Assembly (NCBI GenBank): GCA_947311505.1 | Contig: CAMZLL010000016.1 | Span: 1 to 33,779 of the forward strand | Direction of reading: 5' to 3' | DNA from: an uncultured Cryomorphaceae bacterium | GTDB lineage: Bacteria; Bacteroidota; Bacteroidia; Flavobacteriales_D; Parvicellaceae | Length of the DNA stretch: 33,779 bases | In this document: positions 14,559 through 21,929 of the stretch, piece by piece | Numbering within the stretch: the stretch's first letter is position 1 | Layout of the letters: every line of letters starts with the position of its first letter | The notes under the pieces: model-generated | Told to the model about the DNA's origin: nothing | Seen by the model: only the letters and a program-made list of their open reading frames with translations | Database searches by the model: none | Made by a program: the position numbers and the translations under genes

Positions 14559-16406
14559 TTACGTTTCAAAAAAACGATGAATCTGTATCAACATCCACAG
14601 TCGATTATATAGATAATCTTCTCCTTTGAGATATCTCTGAATAAGTGAGTTTACGATTTCAAAACGGACTATTCCAGCATTTTCTACGCGAGTTTTTGAT
14701 AAAAAAGTATCTATTAAGTATTTGAGGTCTGTTTTCAACCATTTGCTTAACGGTACCGAAAATCCTTTTTTTGGTCTATCAAATAATGCTTTGGGTAAGT
14801 ACTGATATAAAACTTGCTTTAGAATGTACTTCGATTCTCCATTTTTATATTTTAATTGAGGGGCAATATTCATTGCGTACGATACCACATTATGATCTAA
14901 TAATGGAACTCTAACCTCTAACGAATGAAACATTGAAGACCTATCTACTTTAACCAATAAATCATCTTTTAAATAGTTTTTTAAATCAAAAAATGCTTGA
15001 CCCTCCATTGGATTTAATGTTCGGCTTAGGTCGAATTCTTCCAATATAAGATTGCCCTTATTCGGATTAATTAAAAGTTGTTCTATTTCACGTTTTGAAA
15101 ATAAATATTGTTCTTGAGAGAAAATATGACTTTTTAAATGTTGTTTTGAAGGAGCGTTCAGTACCAATGCCCCTCTCTTGTATTTTTTGTTACCTAAAAT
15201 GTTTAGTGATTTTGAAATGGGTTTTCTTAAAGTGTACAATAGAGAATTGCTCAATCGCTCTGCCCAATTATACATTCCATATCCTAAAAACAACTCATCA
15301 CCTCCGTCTCCTGACAGCGCAACGGTTATTTGTTTTTTTGCCATTTGACAAACTAACAGTGTCGGTATGGCAGAGGAATCTCCAAATGGTTCATCAAATA
15401 CATCGAACAATTTATCTACTTCCGCTATGGCATCTTGTTCGCTTAAAATAAGCTCGTTGTGATTGGTTTTTAGTGTTTTTGCTATTTCTTTAGCATATTT
15501 ACTTTCATCTTGTTTTTGGTCTTTAAATCCTATCGAAAAGGTATTGATGGGACTATTGGATAATTTTTGAGCGGTGGCTGTTATTAAACTTGAATCTATT
15601 CCGCCACTAAGAAATGTTCCCAAAGGTACATCTGCAAGCATTCGCTGTGCTACAGCATTGCTAATTTTATGATCTAATTCTTTTACCACTTGATCTTCAT
15701 TAGAAAATAATTCTTTCTGTACGATGTCTTCAATTTTCCAAAAACTATTATTTTTAACTATAATACCATTTGCAACTTGCATGTAATTTCCGCTTTCTAC
15801 CTTTCTGATTTCGTTATAAATAGAACTATTACCAGTAGCATATCCATAGTGCAATAAGTCGGTAATGGTATCAAAATTTACTGTTAGGTTTTCTTTTTCG
15901 ACAAGGCTTACTAATGCTTTTATTTCTGATGCAAAGGCAAAGCAATCATCTTTCTGATAATAGTAAAGAGGTTTAATGCCTAATCTGTCTCTGAATAATA
16001 GCAGCTCTTTTTTTGTAATGTCCCAAATAGCTATGGCAAACATCCCGTTTAATTTATTTACAAAATCGGCTCCCCAAGTAGCAAATGCTTCTAGTACAAC
16101 TTCGGTGTCTGAATTGGTTTTGGGTTCAAACTTATGTTTAAATTTAAGTTCTTTTATTATTTCTTTGTAGTTGTAAATCTCTCCATTGAATACCATTTTA
16201 TAACCACCACACTGACTGGTGTATGGTTGGTTTGCATTAGTGGTTAGGTCTATAATACTCAATCTTCGGTGTCCTAAGCCAATTCTCGATTGTTCATCGA
16301 AAAAAGCAGCACCAGCATCAGGACCTCGATGCTGAAGAACATTAGTCATTTGTTCTAAATCTTCTTTAGAATACTGTGATGATATAAAGCCGGAAATTCC
16401 GCACAT
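14559..16406 (-). CDS. asnB: AsnB-like glutamine-dependent amidotransferase (first copy)
   Basis: A 615-aa class II amidotransferase. Cys2 after the initiator Met (MCGISGF) is the glutaminase nucleophile, with LQHRGPD, GLGHRRLSIIDL and FNGEIYNY completing that domain. The PP-loop SGGIDSS at residues 267-273, followed by ALSGDGGDELF, binds ATP in the synthetase domain. Free asparagine synthesis is possible. In surface-polysaccharide loci, homologues (Pseudomonas WbpS, Francisella WbtH) are instead thought to amidate uronic acids to uronamides, and the location favours that here. It shares its strand with the downstream GT4. A second, clearly divergent copy lies at 21930-23744. The 5' side carries a 16-nt palindrome and a TTTCTTTG box. 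Confidence 0.93.
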   Translation of the reverse strand: MCGISGFISSQYSKEDLEQMTNVLQHRGPDAGAAFFDEQSRIGLGHRRLSIIDLTTNANQPYTSQCGGYKMVFNGEIYNYKEIIKELKFKHKFEPKTNSDTEVVLEAFATWGADFVNKLNGMFAIAIWDITKKELLLFRDRLGIKPLYYYQKDDCFAFASEIKALVSLVEKENLTVNFDTITDLLHYGYATGNSSIYNEIRKVESGNYMQVANGIIVKNNSFWKIEDIVQKELFSNEDQVVKELDHKISNAVAQRMLADVPLGTFLSGGIDSSLITATAQKLSNSPINTFSIGFKDQKQDESKYAKEIAKTLKTNHNELILSEQDAIAEVDKLFDVFDEPFGDSSAIPTLLVCQMAKKQITVALSGDGGDELFLGYGMYNWAERLSNSLLYTLRKPISKSLNILGNKKYKRGALVLNAPSKQHLKSHIFSQEQYLFSKREIEQLLINPNKGNLILEEFDLSRTLNPMEGQAFFDLKNYLKDDLLVKVDRSSMFHSLEVRVPLLDHNVVSYAMNIAPQLKYKNGESKYILKQVLYQYLPKALFDRPKKGFSVPLSKWLKTDLKYLIDTFLSKTRVENAGIVRFEIVNSLIQRYLKGEDYLYNRLWMLIQIHRFFET

Positions 16407-16417
16407 AAACTTGTAGA

Positions 16418-16433
16418 TTTCTTTACAAAGAAA
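16418..16433 (-). promoter_or_regulatory. Palindrome containing a near-consensus -7 box upstream of asnB copy 1
   Basis: TTTCTTTACAAAGAAA is a nearly perfect 16-nt palindrome. Its reverse-strand half TTTCTTTG (16426-16433) matches TAnnTTTG at seven of eight positions, and the gap to the ATG at 16406 is 19 nt, the usual spacing here. A regulator could bind directly over the -7 region, but this is inferred. Confidence 0.35.
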
Positions 16434-16440
16434 CGCTTTT

Positions 16441-16563
16441 TTATTGAACTGATAAAGAGCCTAAAAAGTGATCTAAGTTTTCGGTCTTGAAGTTTTCATG
16501 AGTAACTATCTCTAATTGTCGAAGAATTTTATTTTGTTTGCGGTAATAAATGCTTGAAAACTG
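16441..16563 (-). pseudogene. Possible C-terminal remnant of an unidentified gene
   Basis: Upstream of the first AsnB gene, the reverse strand holds a 40-codon open stretch ending in a stop at 16441. It includes KILRQLEIVTHENFKTENLD and ends FLGSLSVQ. Composition is protein-like and there is no start codon; a TGA lies directly upstream, beyond which the frame reads HSELHESSF. It looks like the tail of a gene cut off when the neighbouring ATPase arrived. No family is recognised. Confidence 0.3.
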
Positions 16564-16655
16564 TCAGAAAGAAGATTCGTGCAATTCAGAATGGTAAAAA
16601 AAGAAGTCGAAATCAGTAGAATAGCGAGAGTGCTGAAGTGACAGGTAAAGCACTG

Positions 16656-16690
16656 TGGAAAAATATGGAATCTGATTCCATATTTTTCCA
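16656..16690. promoter_or_regulatory. Operator-like inverted repeat with four evenly spaced half-sites
   Basis: Perfect inverted repeat of 16-bp arms (16656-16671 and 16675-16690) around a 3-nt centre. Inside it the pentamer TGGAA occurs at 16656 and 16666, and its complement TTCCA at 16676 and 16686, so the four half-sites are exactly 10 bp apart, one helical turn. The last half-site touches the TATATTTG box of the DUF4143 gene. Such phasing is what a cooperatively binding repressor would use. As RNA it would form a 16-bp hairpin, but transcription from the adjacent box would begin downstream of it. Confidence 0.7.
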
Positions 16691-16698
16691 TATATTTG
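16691..16698 (+). promoter_or_regulatory. -7 box TATATTTG for the DUF4143 gene
   Basis: Exact TAnnTTTG match ending 4 nt before the ATG at 16703. With initiation some 5-7 nt downstream of the box, the transcript would be leaderless or nearly so. The upstream operator covers the region where the -33 element should be. Confidence 0.5.
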
Positions 16699-16702
16699 TA
16701 AT

Positions 16703-17869
16703 ATGATTTACAGAAATGCAACAAAAAGACTCGAATATTTAGCTGAAACTTTTAAAGTTATTGCAGTAGTAGGACCAAGGCAGTCGGGAAAAACGACTTT
16801 GGTAAAAGCAACTTTCCCCAACAAAACATATATTTCTTTAGAAAACCCAGATAACAGAAGTTTTGCGTTAGAAGATCCGAGAGGTTTTTTGCAAAGCATT
16901 CCTAATGGAGCTATTTTAGATGAAATACAAAGAACTCCTTTGTTATTTTCCTATTTACAAGAAATAATAGATAATAGTAAAGAAAAGGGATTGTTTATTC
17001 TTACGGGTTCAAACAATTTTTTACTCCAGGAGAATATAACACAAAGTTTAGCTGGACGGATTGGGTATTTAAGCTTATTACCTTTTTCTGTTTCAGAATT
17101 AGAGTGCAATAAAATGATGAATTTCAACAATAACGACTGGTTAGTCAATGGCTTTTATCCTCCCATTTATGACCAGGAAATTAAACCTGAAGATTGGTAT
17201 CCAAACTATATTAAAACGTATATAGAAAGAGATGTTAGACAGATAAAAAACATTAATAATTTAGCCGTTTTTGAAAAGTTTGTCAAAATATTAGCAGGAA
17301 GAACCGGGCAAGAACTCAACTATAATGCAATCTGCACAGAAGTTGGGGTAGATCTAAAAACCATAAAATCTTGGATAGGAATTTTAGAAAGTAGTTTTAT
17401 TATTTATTTATTAAAATCGCACCACAAAAATTTCAATAAAACCATTGTAAAGAGACCCAAAATATATTTTTATGATGTTGGGCTTGTATGTTCTTTGTTG
17501 GGAATAAGACAACTAAGTCATATTGAAAACAATCCGTTTAGAGGTGCTATATTTGAAACAATGGTTGTAGGTGAAATTATTAAACACTACACAAACAAAG
17601 GCATAGAGCCACCAATATATTATTGGAGAGACAAAACAGGACATGAAATAGATGTGATAATAGATGACTCCTACAAATTGACACCAATTGAAATAAAGTC
17701 TGGACAAACAATTACTTCTTCTTGGTTCAAAAATCTAAACTATTGGAAAAACCTAAGCAAAGAAAAAAACGCCTATATTTTATACGGGGGCGAACAGGAA
17801 CAAAAAAGAAGTGATAGCATAAATGTATTTAACTGGAAAAAAATAGAGTTCATTGAATATAAATATTGA
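16703..17869 (+). CDS. AAA ATPase with DUF4143 C-terminal domain
   Basis: A 388-aa ATPase of the large, mobile and functionally undefined AAA_14/DUF4143 family. Walker A is GPRQSGKTTL near residues 24-33, Walker B is AILDEIQ near residue 73, and a sensor-like FILTGSNNFLL follows. The second half has the DUF4143 features: YIERDVRQI, an HTH-like stretch (ICTEVGVDLKTIKSW), then FYDVGLVCSLLG and FRGAIFETMVVGEI. The C-terminal YYWRDKTGHEIDVII with PIEIKSG gives the D...E-x-K pattern of PD-(D/E)XK nucleases. It is full length. It is the only forward gene between reverse-strand polysaccharide genes and has its own operator and promoter, which suggests independent acquisition. A DNA-processing, defence or toxin-like role is speculation. 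Confidence 0.9.
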   Translation: MIYRNATKRLEYLAETFKVIAVVGPRQSGKTTLVKATFPNKTYISLENPDNRSFALEDPRGFLQSIPNGAILDEIQRTPLLFSYLQEIIDNSKEKGLFILTGSNNFLLQENITQSLAGRIGYLSLLPFSVSELECNKMMNFNNNDWLVNGFYPPIYDQEIKPEDWYPNYIKTYIERDVRQIKNINNLAVFEKFVKILAGRTGQELNYNAICTEVGVDLKTIKSWIGILESSFIIYLLKSHHKNFNKTIVKRPKIYFYDVGLVCSLLGIRQLSHIENNPFRGAIFETMVVGEIIKHYTNKGIEPPIYYWRDKTGHEIDVIIDDSYKLTPIEIKSGQTITSSWFKNLNYWKNLSKEKNAYILYGGEQEQKRSDSINVFNWKKIEFIEYKY

Positions 17870-17947
17870 TATATACTTACAAATAACACTTTAAAGAATA
17901 GACTAAGATTATTGATAATTTAAAAAATAGCAACAACAAGTTTTCGA

Positions 17948-17980
17948 GATGTTAAAACATCGGTGATTTTTATTAAATGT
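17948..17980 (+). terminator. Weak terminator-like hairpin between convergent genes
   Basis: GATGTTAAAACATC (17948-17961) can form a short hairpin and is followed within a few bases by GATTTTTATT. It lies in the 137-nt gap between the convergent DUF4143 gene and the GT2. The preceding 15 bases also occur at 4031-4045, so it may be part of the dispersed repeat family instead. Confidence 0.28.
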
Positions 17981-18006
17981 TCCTCTTTATGTTTAGGATA
18001 TATGGA

Positions 18007-18873
18007 TCAAAGCAGTAGATGTTTTATAATCGCCAAAAACCTTCTTCTTAACACAAAACTAACATCTGATTTAATAGCATTCTTAAAATAACTGATAGCA
18101 GTTTGCTTTTCGTCAGACAAAGCTAAATGTAGTGCTATGTATGAATACACTTCGGCTTTTAGCTTTGGAAAATACTTAGCGTATGAGCTTTTAATATTTT
18201 TATCAGCTAAGGCCTTGTTTAGAAATAACTCTTGTCGAGCTATTAAGCTCTCTTTATTTATGGCAATTACACTTCTTTGTTCGTGGTTAATGATTGTAGA
18301 AGTGACGGTATTGTTATATTCAAATTTAAAGACAGCCGCAAGCTGTAACCAAAGTAAATAATCTTCTGAAGCAGATAATATCCTTTCTTCACTAAACGGA
18401 TAGCTTTTAGCAATTGTAGATTTAATGAATACACCATTGCAACTGAGTAAGTTTCCGCCAATTATTTGTTTGTTGATGTCGGTAATCTTAGTCGGGATTC
18501 TAGTAATAGTACCATCTACATTTTTGATGTCATACCCCAAGTGAAACACATCTGGATTGGAGTCGATAAGTTTATTTGCCGTAGCTAGATGATTTGGATA
18601 GGCCACGTCATCAGAGTCAAAAAAATTAATATAATCCCCTTTCGCCAGTTGAGCTCCATAATTTCTTGCTGCCCCCCTTTCAGCGTTTTCTTTTTTATAG
18701 TAGTTCACTCTTTTGTCTGAAATACTCTGTATTACAGCAGCTGTATTGTCTGTACTCCCATCGTCTATTACCAATATTTCAAAATCACGATATGTTTGTG
18801 ATAATAAAGATTTTATGGTTTTTTCAATAAGAGACGCTCTATTATATGTCGGTATTACGATTGAAAATTTCAT
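18007..18873 (-). CDS. Family 2 glycosyltransferase
   Basis: A 288-aa soluble GT-A enzyme and last gene of the six-gene reverse operon. It has the classic opening FSIVIPTYNRASLIEKTIKS, LVIDDGSTDNT, ENAERGAARNYGAQLAKGDY and the metal-binding FFDSDDVAYP. A helical tail after about residue 210 ends in basic residues that may contact the membrane. No strongly hydrophobic helix is seen. The start overlaps the preceding FkbM stop by 4 nt (ATGA). Sugar and acceptor cannot be deduced. Confidence 0.92.
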   Translation of the reverse strand: MKFSIVIPTYNRASLIEKTIKSLLSQTYRDFEILVIDDGSTDNTAAVIQSISDKRVNYYKKENAERGAARNYGAQLAKGDYINFFDSDDVAYPNHLATANKLIDSNPDVFHLGYDIKNVDGTITRIPTKITDINKQIIGGNLLSCNGVFIKSTIAKSYPFSEERILSASEDYLLWLQLAAVFKFEYNNTVTSTIINHEQRSVIAINKESLIARQELFLNKALADKNIKSSYAKYFPKLKAEVYSYIALHLALSDEKQTAISYFKNAIKSDVSFVLRRRFLAIIKHLLL

Positions 18874-19727
18874 TTAGAAACTAAGTATAAATTGAACTGT
18901 TCCTTTATTTTTTCTACATTAGACAAGTTTGTTAAACTTATTTTATTTTCATCTTTAACTATATAGAAAAGATAAGATAGATCTTCAAATATTTGTAAAA
19001 CATCTCTAATTTTATAACCACTTTTACTCCACCAATCTGGGCTAACCTCAATGTAAACGGAGGGCTTTAAATTGGCAATAGTATTTGAAGCTCCACTAAT
19101 AACTTGAGGTTCGTATCCTTCAACATCTATTTTTAGAAACGAGACTTGTTTTATTTGTTTGTCAATTATATATTGATCTAAAGTAATTACTTGGATGCGT
19201 TCTTCTGTGCAGTTTTCCGAAGAATTTATAAATGATCCACCTCCTGAATTTCCTTTTTCCCAAAAGAAAGAAAGTGTATCACATGCACTAGATAATCCCA
19301 TTTTATTAATAGTAACACGGTTTTTTATTTCTGGATTTAAAGAGATGTTTAATTCTAATTTATCGTAAATAAAAGGATTGGGTTCAAAAGCGTGTATTTC
19401 AATATCTTTTGTATTTTTAGCAAGTTGAATTGTGAATGCACCGACATTGGCTCCAATATCAATAGTCACACCGTCTTTATATTCAAGAGCCTTTCTCCAT
19501 GACAAGTCATCTAAGTCTGCCCAGATATACCACTGCATATAGTCAGATATATCTAATGTGAAAATAGCTTTATTTCTTATTACTTTTTTGTTTGTACCTT
19601 TTCTATATTCAGAGTGAAGAGGGATTAGTTTTATGAAAAAAGGTTTGCTTTTTGATCGATGAATAACATACTCCTCTATTCGTAAAAGTTGGATTATTTT
19701 ATGTGCTAATTTCGAGTGAAATTTCAT
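18870..19727 (-). CDS. FkbM family methyltransferase
   Basis: A 285-aa SAM-dependent methyltransferase. The SAM-binding glycine loop is TIDIGANVGAFTIQLAK near residue 95, followed by EIHAFEPNPFIYDKL. The family's diagnostic FLKIDVEGYEPQVISGA lies near residue 205. FkbM enzymes O-methylate hydroxyls of sugars or polyketides, and in this locus a sugar methyl ether or capping group is the natural guess. It overlaps both neighbours by 4 nt, so it is translationally coupled. There is no signal peptide; action on cytoplasmic intermediates is expected. Confidence 0.92.
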   Translation of the reverse strand: MKFHSKLAHKIIQLLRIEEYVIHRSKSKPFFIKLIPLHSEYRKGTNKKVIRNKAIFTLDISDYMQWYIWADLDDLSWRKALEYKDGVTIDIGANVGAFTIQLAKNTKDIEIHAFEPNPFIYDKLELNISLNPEIKNRVTINKMGLSSACDTLSFFWEKGNSGGGSFINSSENCTEERIQVITLDQYIIDKQIKQVSFLKIDVEGYEPQVISGASNTIANLKPSVYIEVSPDWWSKSGYKIRDVLQIFEDLSYLFYIVKDENKISLTNLSNVEKIKEQFNLYLVSK

Positions 19728-20833
19728 AGGTATAAATCTTCGAGTTTAGTTACAAAGCTAATTAAATTAAATTGTTGAATTGATTTTTCCCCATTTTCAA
19801 TTAGTTTTAGACGGTTTTTATTATCAGACAATAACTCATAAAGTGCTTTTTCTATTGCATTAGAATCCTTAAATGGAACTACTATCGAGTTTTTGTTATT
19901 GATAAATTCACTTGCAACTCCAGATAAGGTAAACACCGAAGGTATTCCAGCGGCTAAAGCCTCAATGTATGTCTGTCCAAAAGCCTCTATTTTAGAATCA
20001 ATAGGAACATGCACATAGACATCAAATAGTTTATATAATGCAAATAAATTAGGTTCAAAAACAATTTCTCTATAGTTATCTTTAGGGATTTTAGTTAGCA
20101 ATTCTCTTATTTCTTTTTTATCGGAACCTGTTGCATTTGCTAATATAAGAATAGCTTTCGGATGTTTTTTTAAAACTTGATGAAATGCCTCTATAATATA
20201 TTTATGTCCTTTCAAATTGATATATCTAGCTACGACTCCAATAGTGGGAGAATTATTTATTTTATATTTTTCTTTTAAACTCTTTATATCTTCTAGGTTA
20301 GGATTCTTGAACTTACTTAAATCAAATCCATGATGTATAAGTGTTATTTTGTCTTTATCTACATTTTCAAAGTTAATTAATACGTTTTCTACATTCTTAG
20401 ATATCGCTATAATATTTGTAGCTAACCAATTACTCCATTTATCATATTTTACAGCTTTAGGAAAGTTATCGTGATGAAAAGTGGAGTGATGCCTCGTATA
20501 TATTCTTTTTTTTACCCCTAATAATTTAGCACATGTTAATCCAATTAAGTTAGCATCAAATAGGTGGGCGTGTATCACATCTGGTTTTATTTTTCGTAAA
20601 GTTTTAAGAACTTTAAAGGAAGACTTTAGGTAGCTCTTCTTACCATTGTGAATTATAAAATGACATTCAATATTGTTTTTTAAAAGCCACTGATATAAAT
20701 ATGTTTTTTCTGAGTTTAAAAGGATGAATGATAAGTCAAATCTACTACTCTCAATATACTCTGAAATCCATTCAAAACTGATTGCTTTGTCAATATCTGA
20801 AAGGATATAAGTTATTTTTATTTTTTTTATCAT
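19724..20833 (-). CDS. Family 4 glycosyltransferase
   Basis: A 369-aa GT-B enzyme. The acceptor half shows KPDVIHAHLFDANLIGL and RIYTRHHSTFHHDNFPK; the donor half begins near NNSPTIGVVARYINLKGHKYII, the usual G-R/K motif. It continues with VHVPIDSKIEAFGQTYIEAL, the acidic nucleotide-sugar site, and AAGIPSVFTLSG. Linker ITLIHHGFDLSKF is typical. It starts 11 nt after the preceding glycosyltransferase and overlaps the next gene by 4 nt. Confidence 0.92.
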   Translation of the reverse strand: MIKKIKITYILSDIDKAISFEWISEYIESSRFDLSFILLNSEKTYLYQWLLKNNIECHFIIHNGKKSYLKSSFKVLKTLRKIKPDVIHAHLFDANLIGLTCAKLLGVKKRIYTRHHSTFHHDNFPKAVKYDKWSNWLATNIIAISKNVENVLINFENVDKDKITLIHHGFDLSKFKNPNLEDIKSLKEKYKINNSPTIGVVARYINLKGHKYIIEAFHQVLKKHPKAILILANATGSDKKEIRELLTKIPKDNYREIVFEPNLFALYKLFDVYVHVPIDSKIEAFGQTYIEALAAGIPSVFTLSGVASEFINNKNSIVVPFKDSNAIEKALYELLSDNKNRLKLIENGEKSIQQFNLISFVTKLEDLYL

Positions 20834-20844
20834 AATGAAAACTC

Positions 20845-21927
20845 TTATTTATTTAGCCATAAATGACTTAAAATACTTTTATAACTTTCAATATTGTGAA
20901 ATTCCCCCACCCATTTAATTGATTTGTTTTGGTCTATTGGTTTGTTAATGTAGTCAATGATGGTTGATTCTAAAGTTAAGACATTGGCTTGGATTATTGG
21001 ACAATCTTTTTTTATGTATGAATTGAGTTTATTATCTGTATATGAAATAACATGTGCTTGGGCTAACACACCTTCTACGGCCTGTAAACCATACCAGCCT
21101 ATAATCATTTGATCAATAATTATGTCCGATTTTTTCATTAATTCAAATAATTCATACCTTGTTACAGAATAAGTAGACTTTCCATCTGTTTTAGGGGTTA
21201 ATACCTTTACATTGTATTTAGGGTTGCTTAAAATTTTCTCCAAGGTGTCATAAATATATTTTGATCCTTTTAATCGTTCGTTTGAAGGAGCATGTAAAAT
21301 CACAATTTCATCGTTTTTACTTTGCGAGTGTTTGTTAAGTTCAGTTGTAGTTTTTGCTATGTCAATGAATATAGGGATATATGTGGCCGTTGGTATTATT
21401 TCAAGTAAATCAGGTGTAGAAACTATGATTTCGTCAGCATATTTAAGTGCATCACTTATTAAGTCATCTTGAAAAGGTTCAGTGAGCGTATGAGAAATTT
21501 CTCCAGTAAGAAAAGCTTTTATATTTTTGGATTTCCAATCTATGTATTTTGGACTTCTGATGTCTGAACCAACAAAATGCATTATTATTTTTTTGCCTAA
21601 TAGCCTATATGTTTTTAGTTCAAAACCGCGAAGTTTTCTTGTTAAAATTGTTTCGCCAGAAAAAAAGTGAAAGACATCATATTTAAATAATGATAAAGTA
21701 AAAAAATATACAGAAATAACCCAGCCATATAGTTTATTTTTTTTACTAAAGTTGTATTTATAGGTGTAATCAGTTTTATATTGGTTACTTGGGACGTAAT
21801 ATTTAACAAATGACTCAGCATGAAGCTGATCAGAGAAATTTTTCTCAATAAACTTAGTGTAATGTTCAATGCGCCAGCCAATATCGACTGCTGCAAATAA
21901 AATTTTTTTTCTCTTATCTTTAGCCAT
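20845..21927 (-). CDS. GT-B fold glycosyltransferase (GT4-like, divergent)
   Basis: A 360-aa protein with a GT-B layout but weak motifs. FEL and IIMHFVGSDIRSP in the N-terminal half and ADEIIVSTPDLLEIIP-TATYIPIFID in the middle resemble GT4 acceptor domains. The C-terminal half has IVILHAPSNERLKGSKYI, SDIIIDQMIIGWYGLQAVEGVL and AHVISY, with the expected acidic residue in AVEG. The GWYG segment in place of the common FGLVxxEA suggests a distinct subgroup. It lies 2 nt downstream of the second AsnB gene and 11 nt upstream of the GT4. Confidence 0.8.
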   Translation of the reverse strand: MAKDKRKKILFAAVDIGWRIEHYTKFIEKNFSDQLHAESFVKYYVPSNQYKTDYTYKYNFSKKNKLYGWVISVYFFTLSLFKYDVFHFFSGETILTRKLRGFELKTYRLLGKKIIMHFVGSDIRSPKYIDWKSKNIKAFLTGEISHTLTEPFQDDLISDALKYADEIIVSTPDLLEIIPTATYIPIFIDIAKTTTELNKHSQSKNDEIVILHAPSNERLKGSKYIYDTLEKILSNPKYNVKVLTPKTDGKSTYSVTRYELFELMKKSDIIIDQMIIGWYGLQAVEGVLAQAHVISYTDNKLNSYIKKDCPIIQANVLTLESTIIDYINKPIDQNKSIKWVGEFHNIESYKSILSHLWLNK

Positions 21928-21929
21928 TT

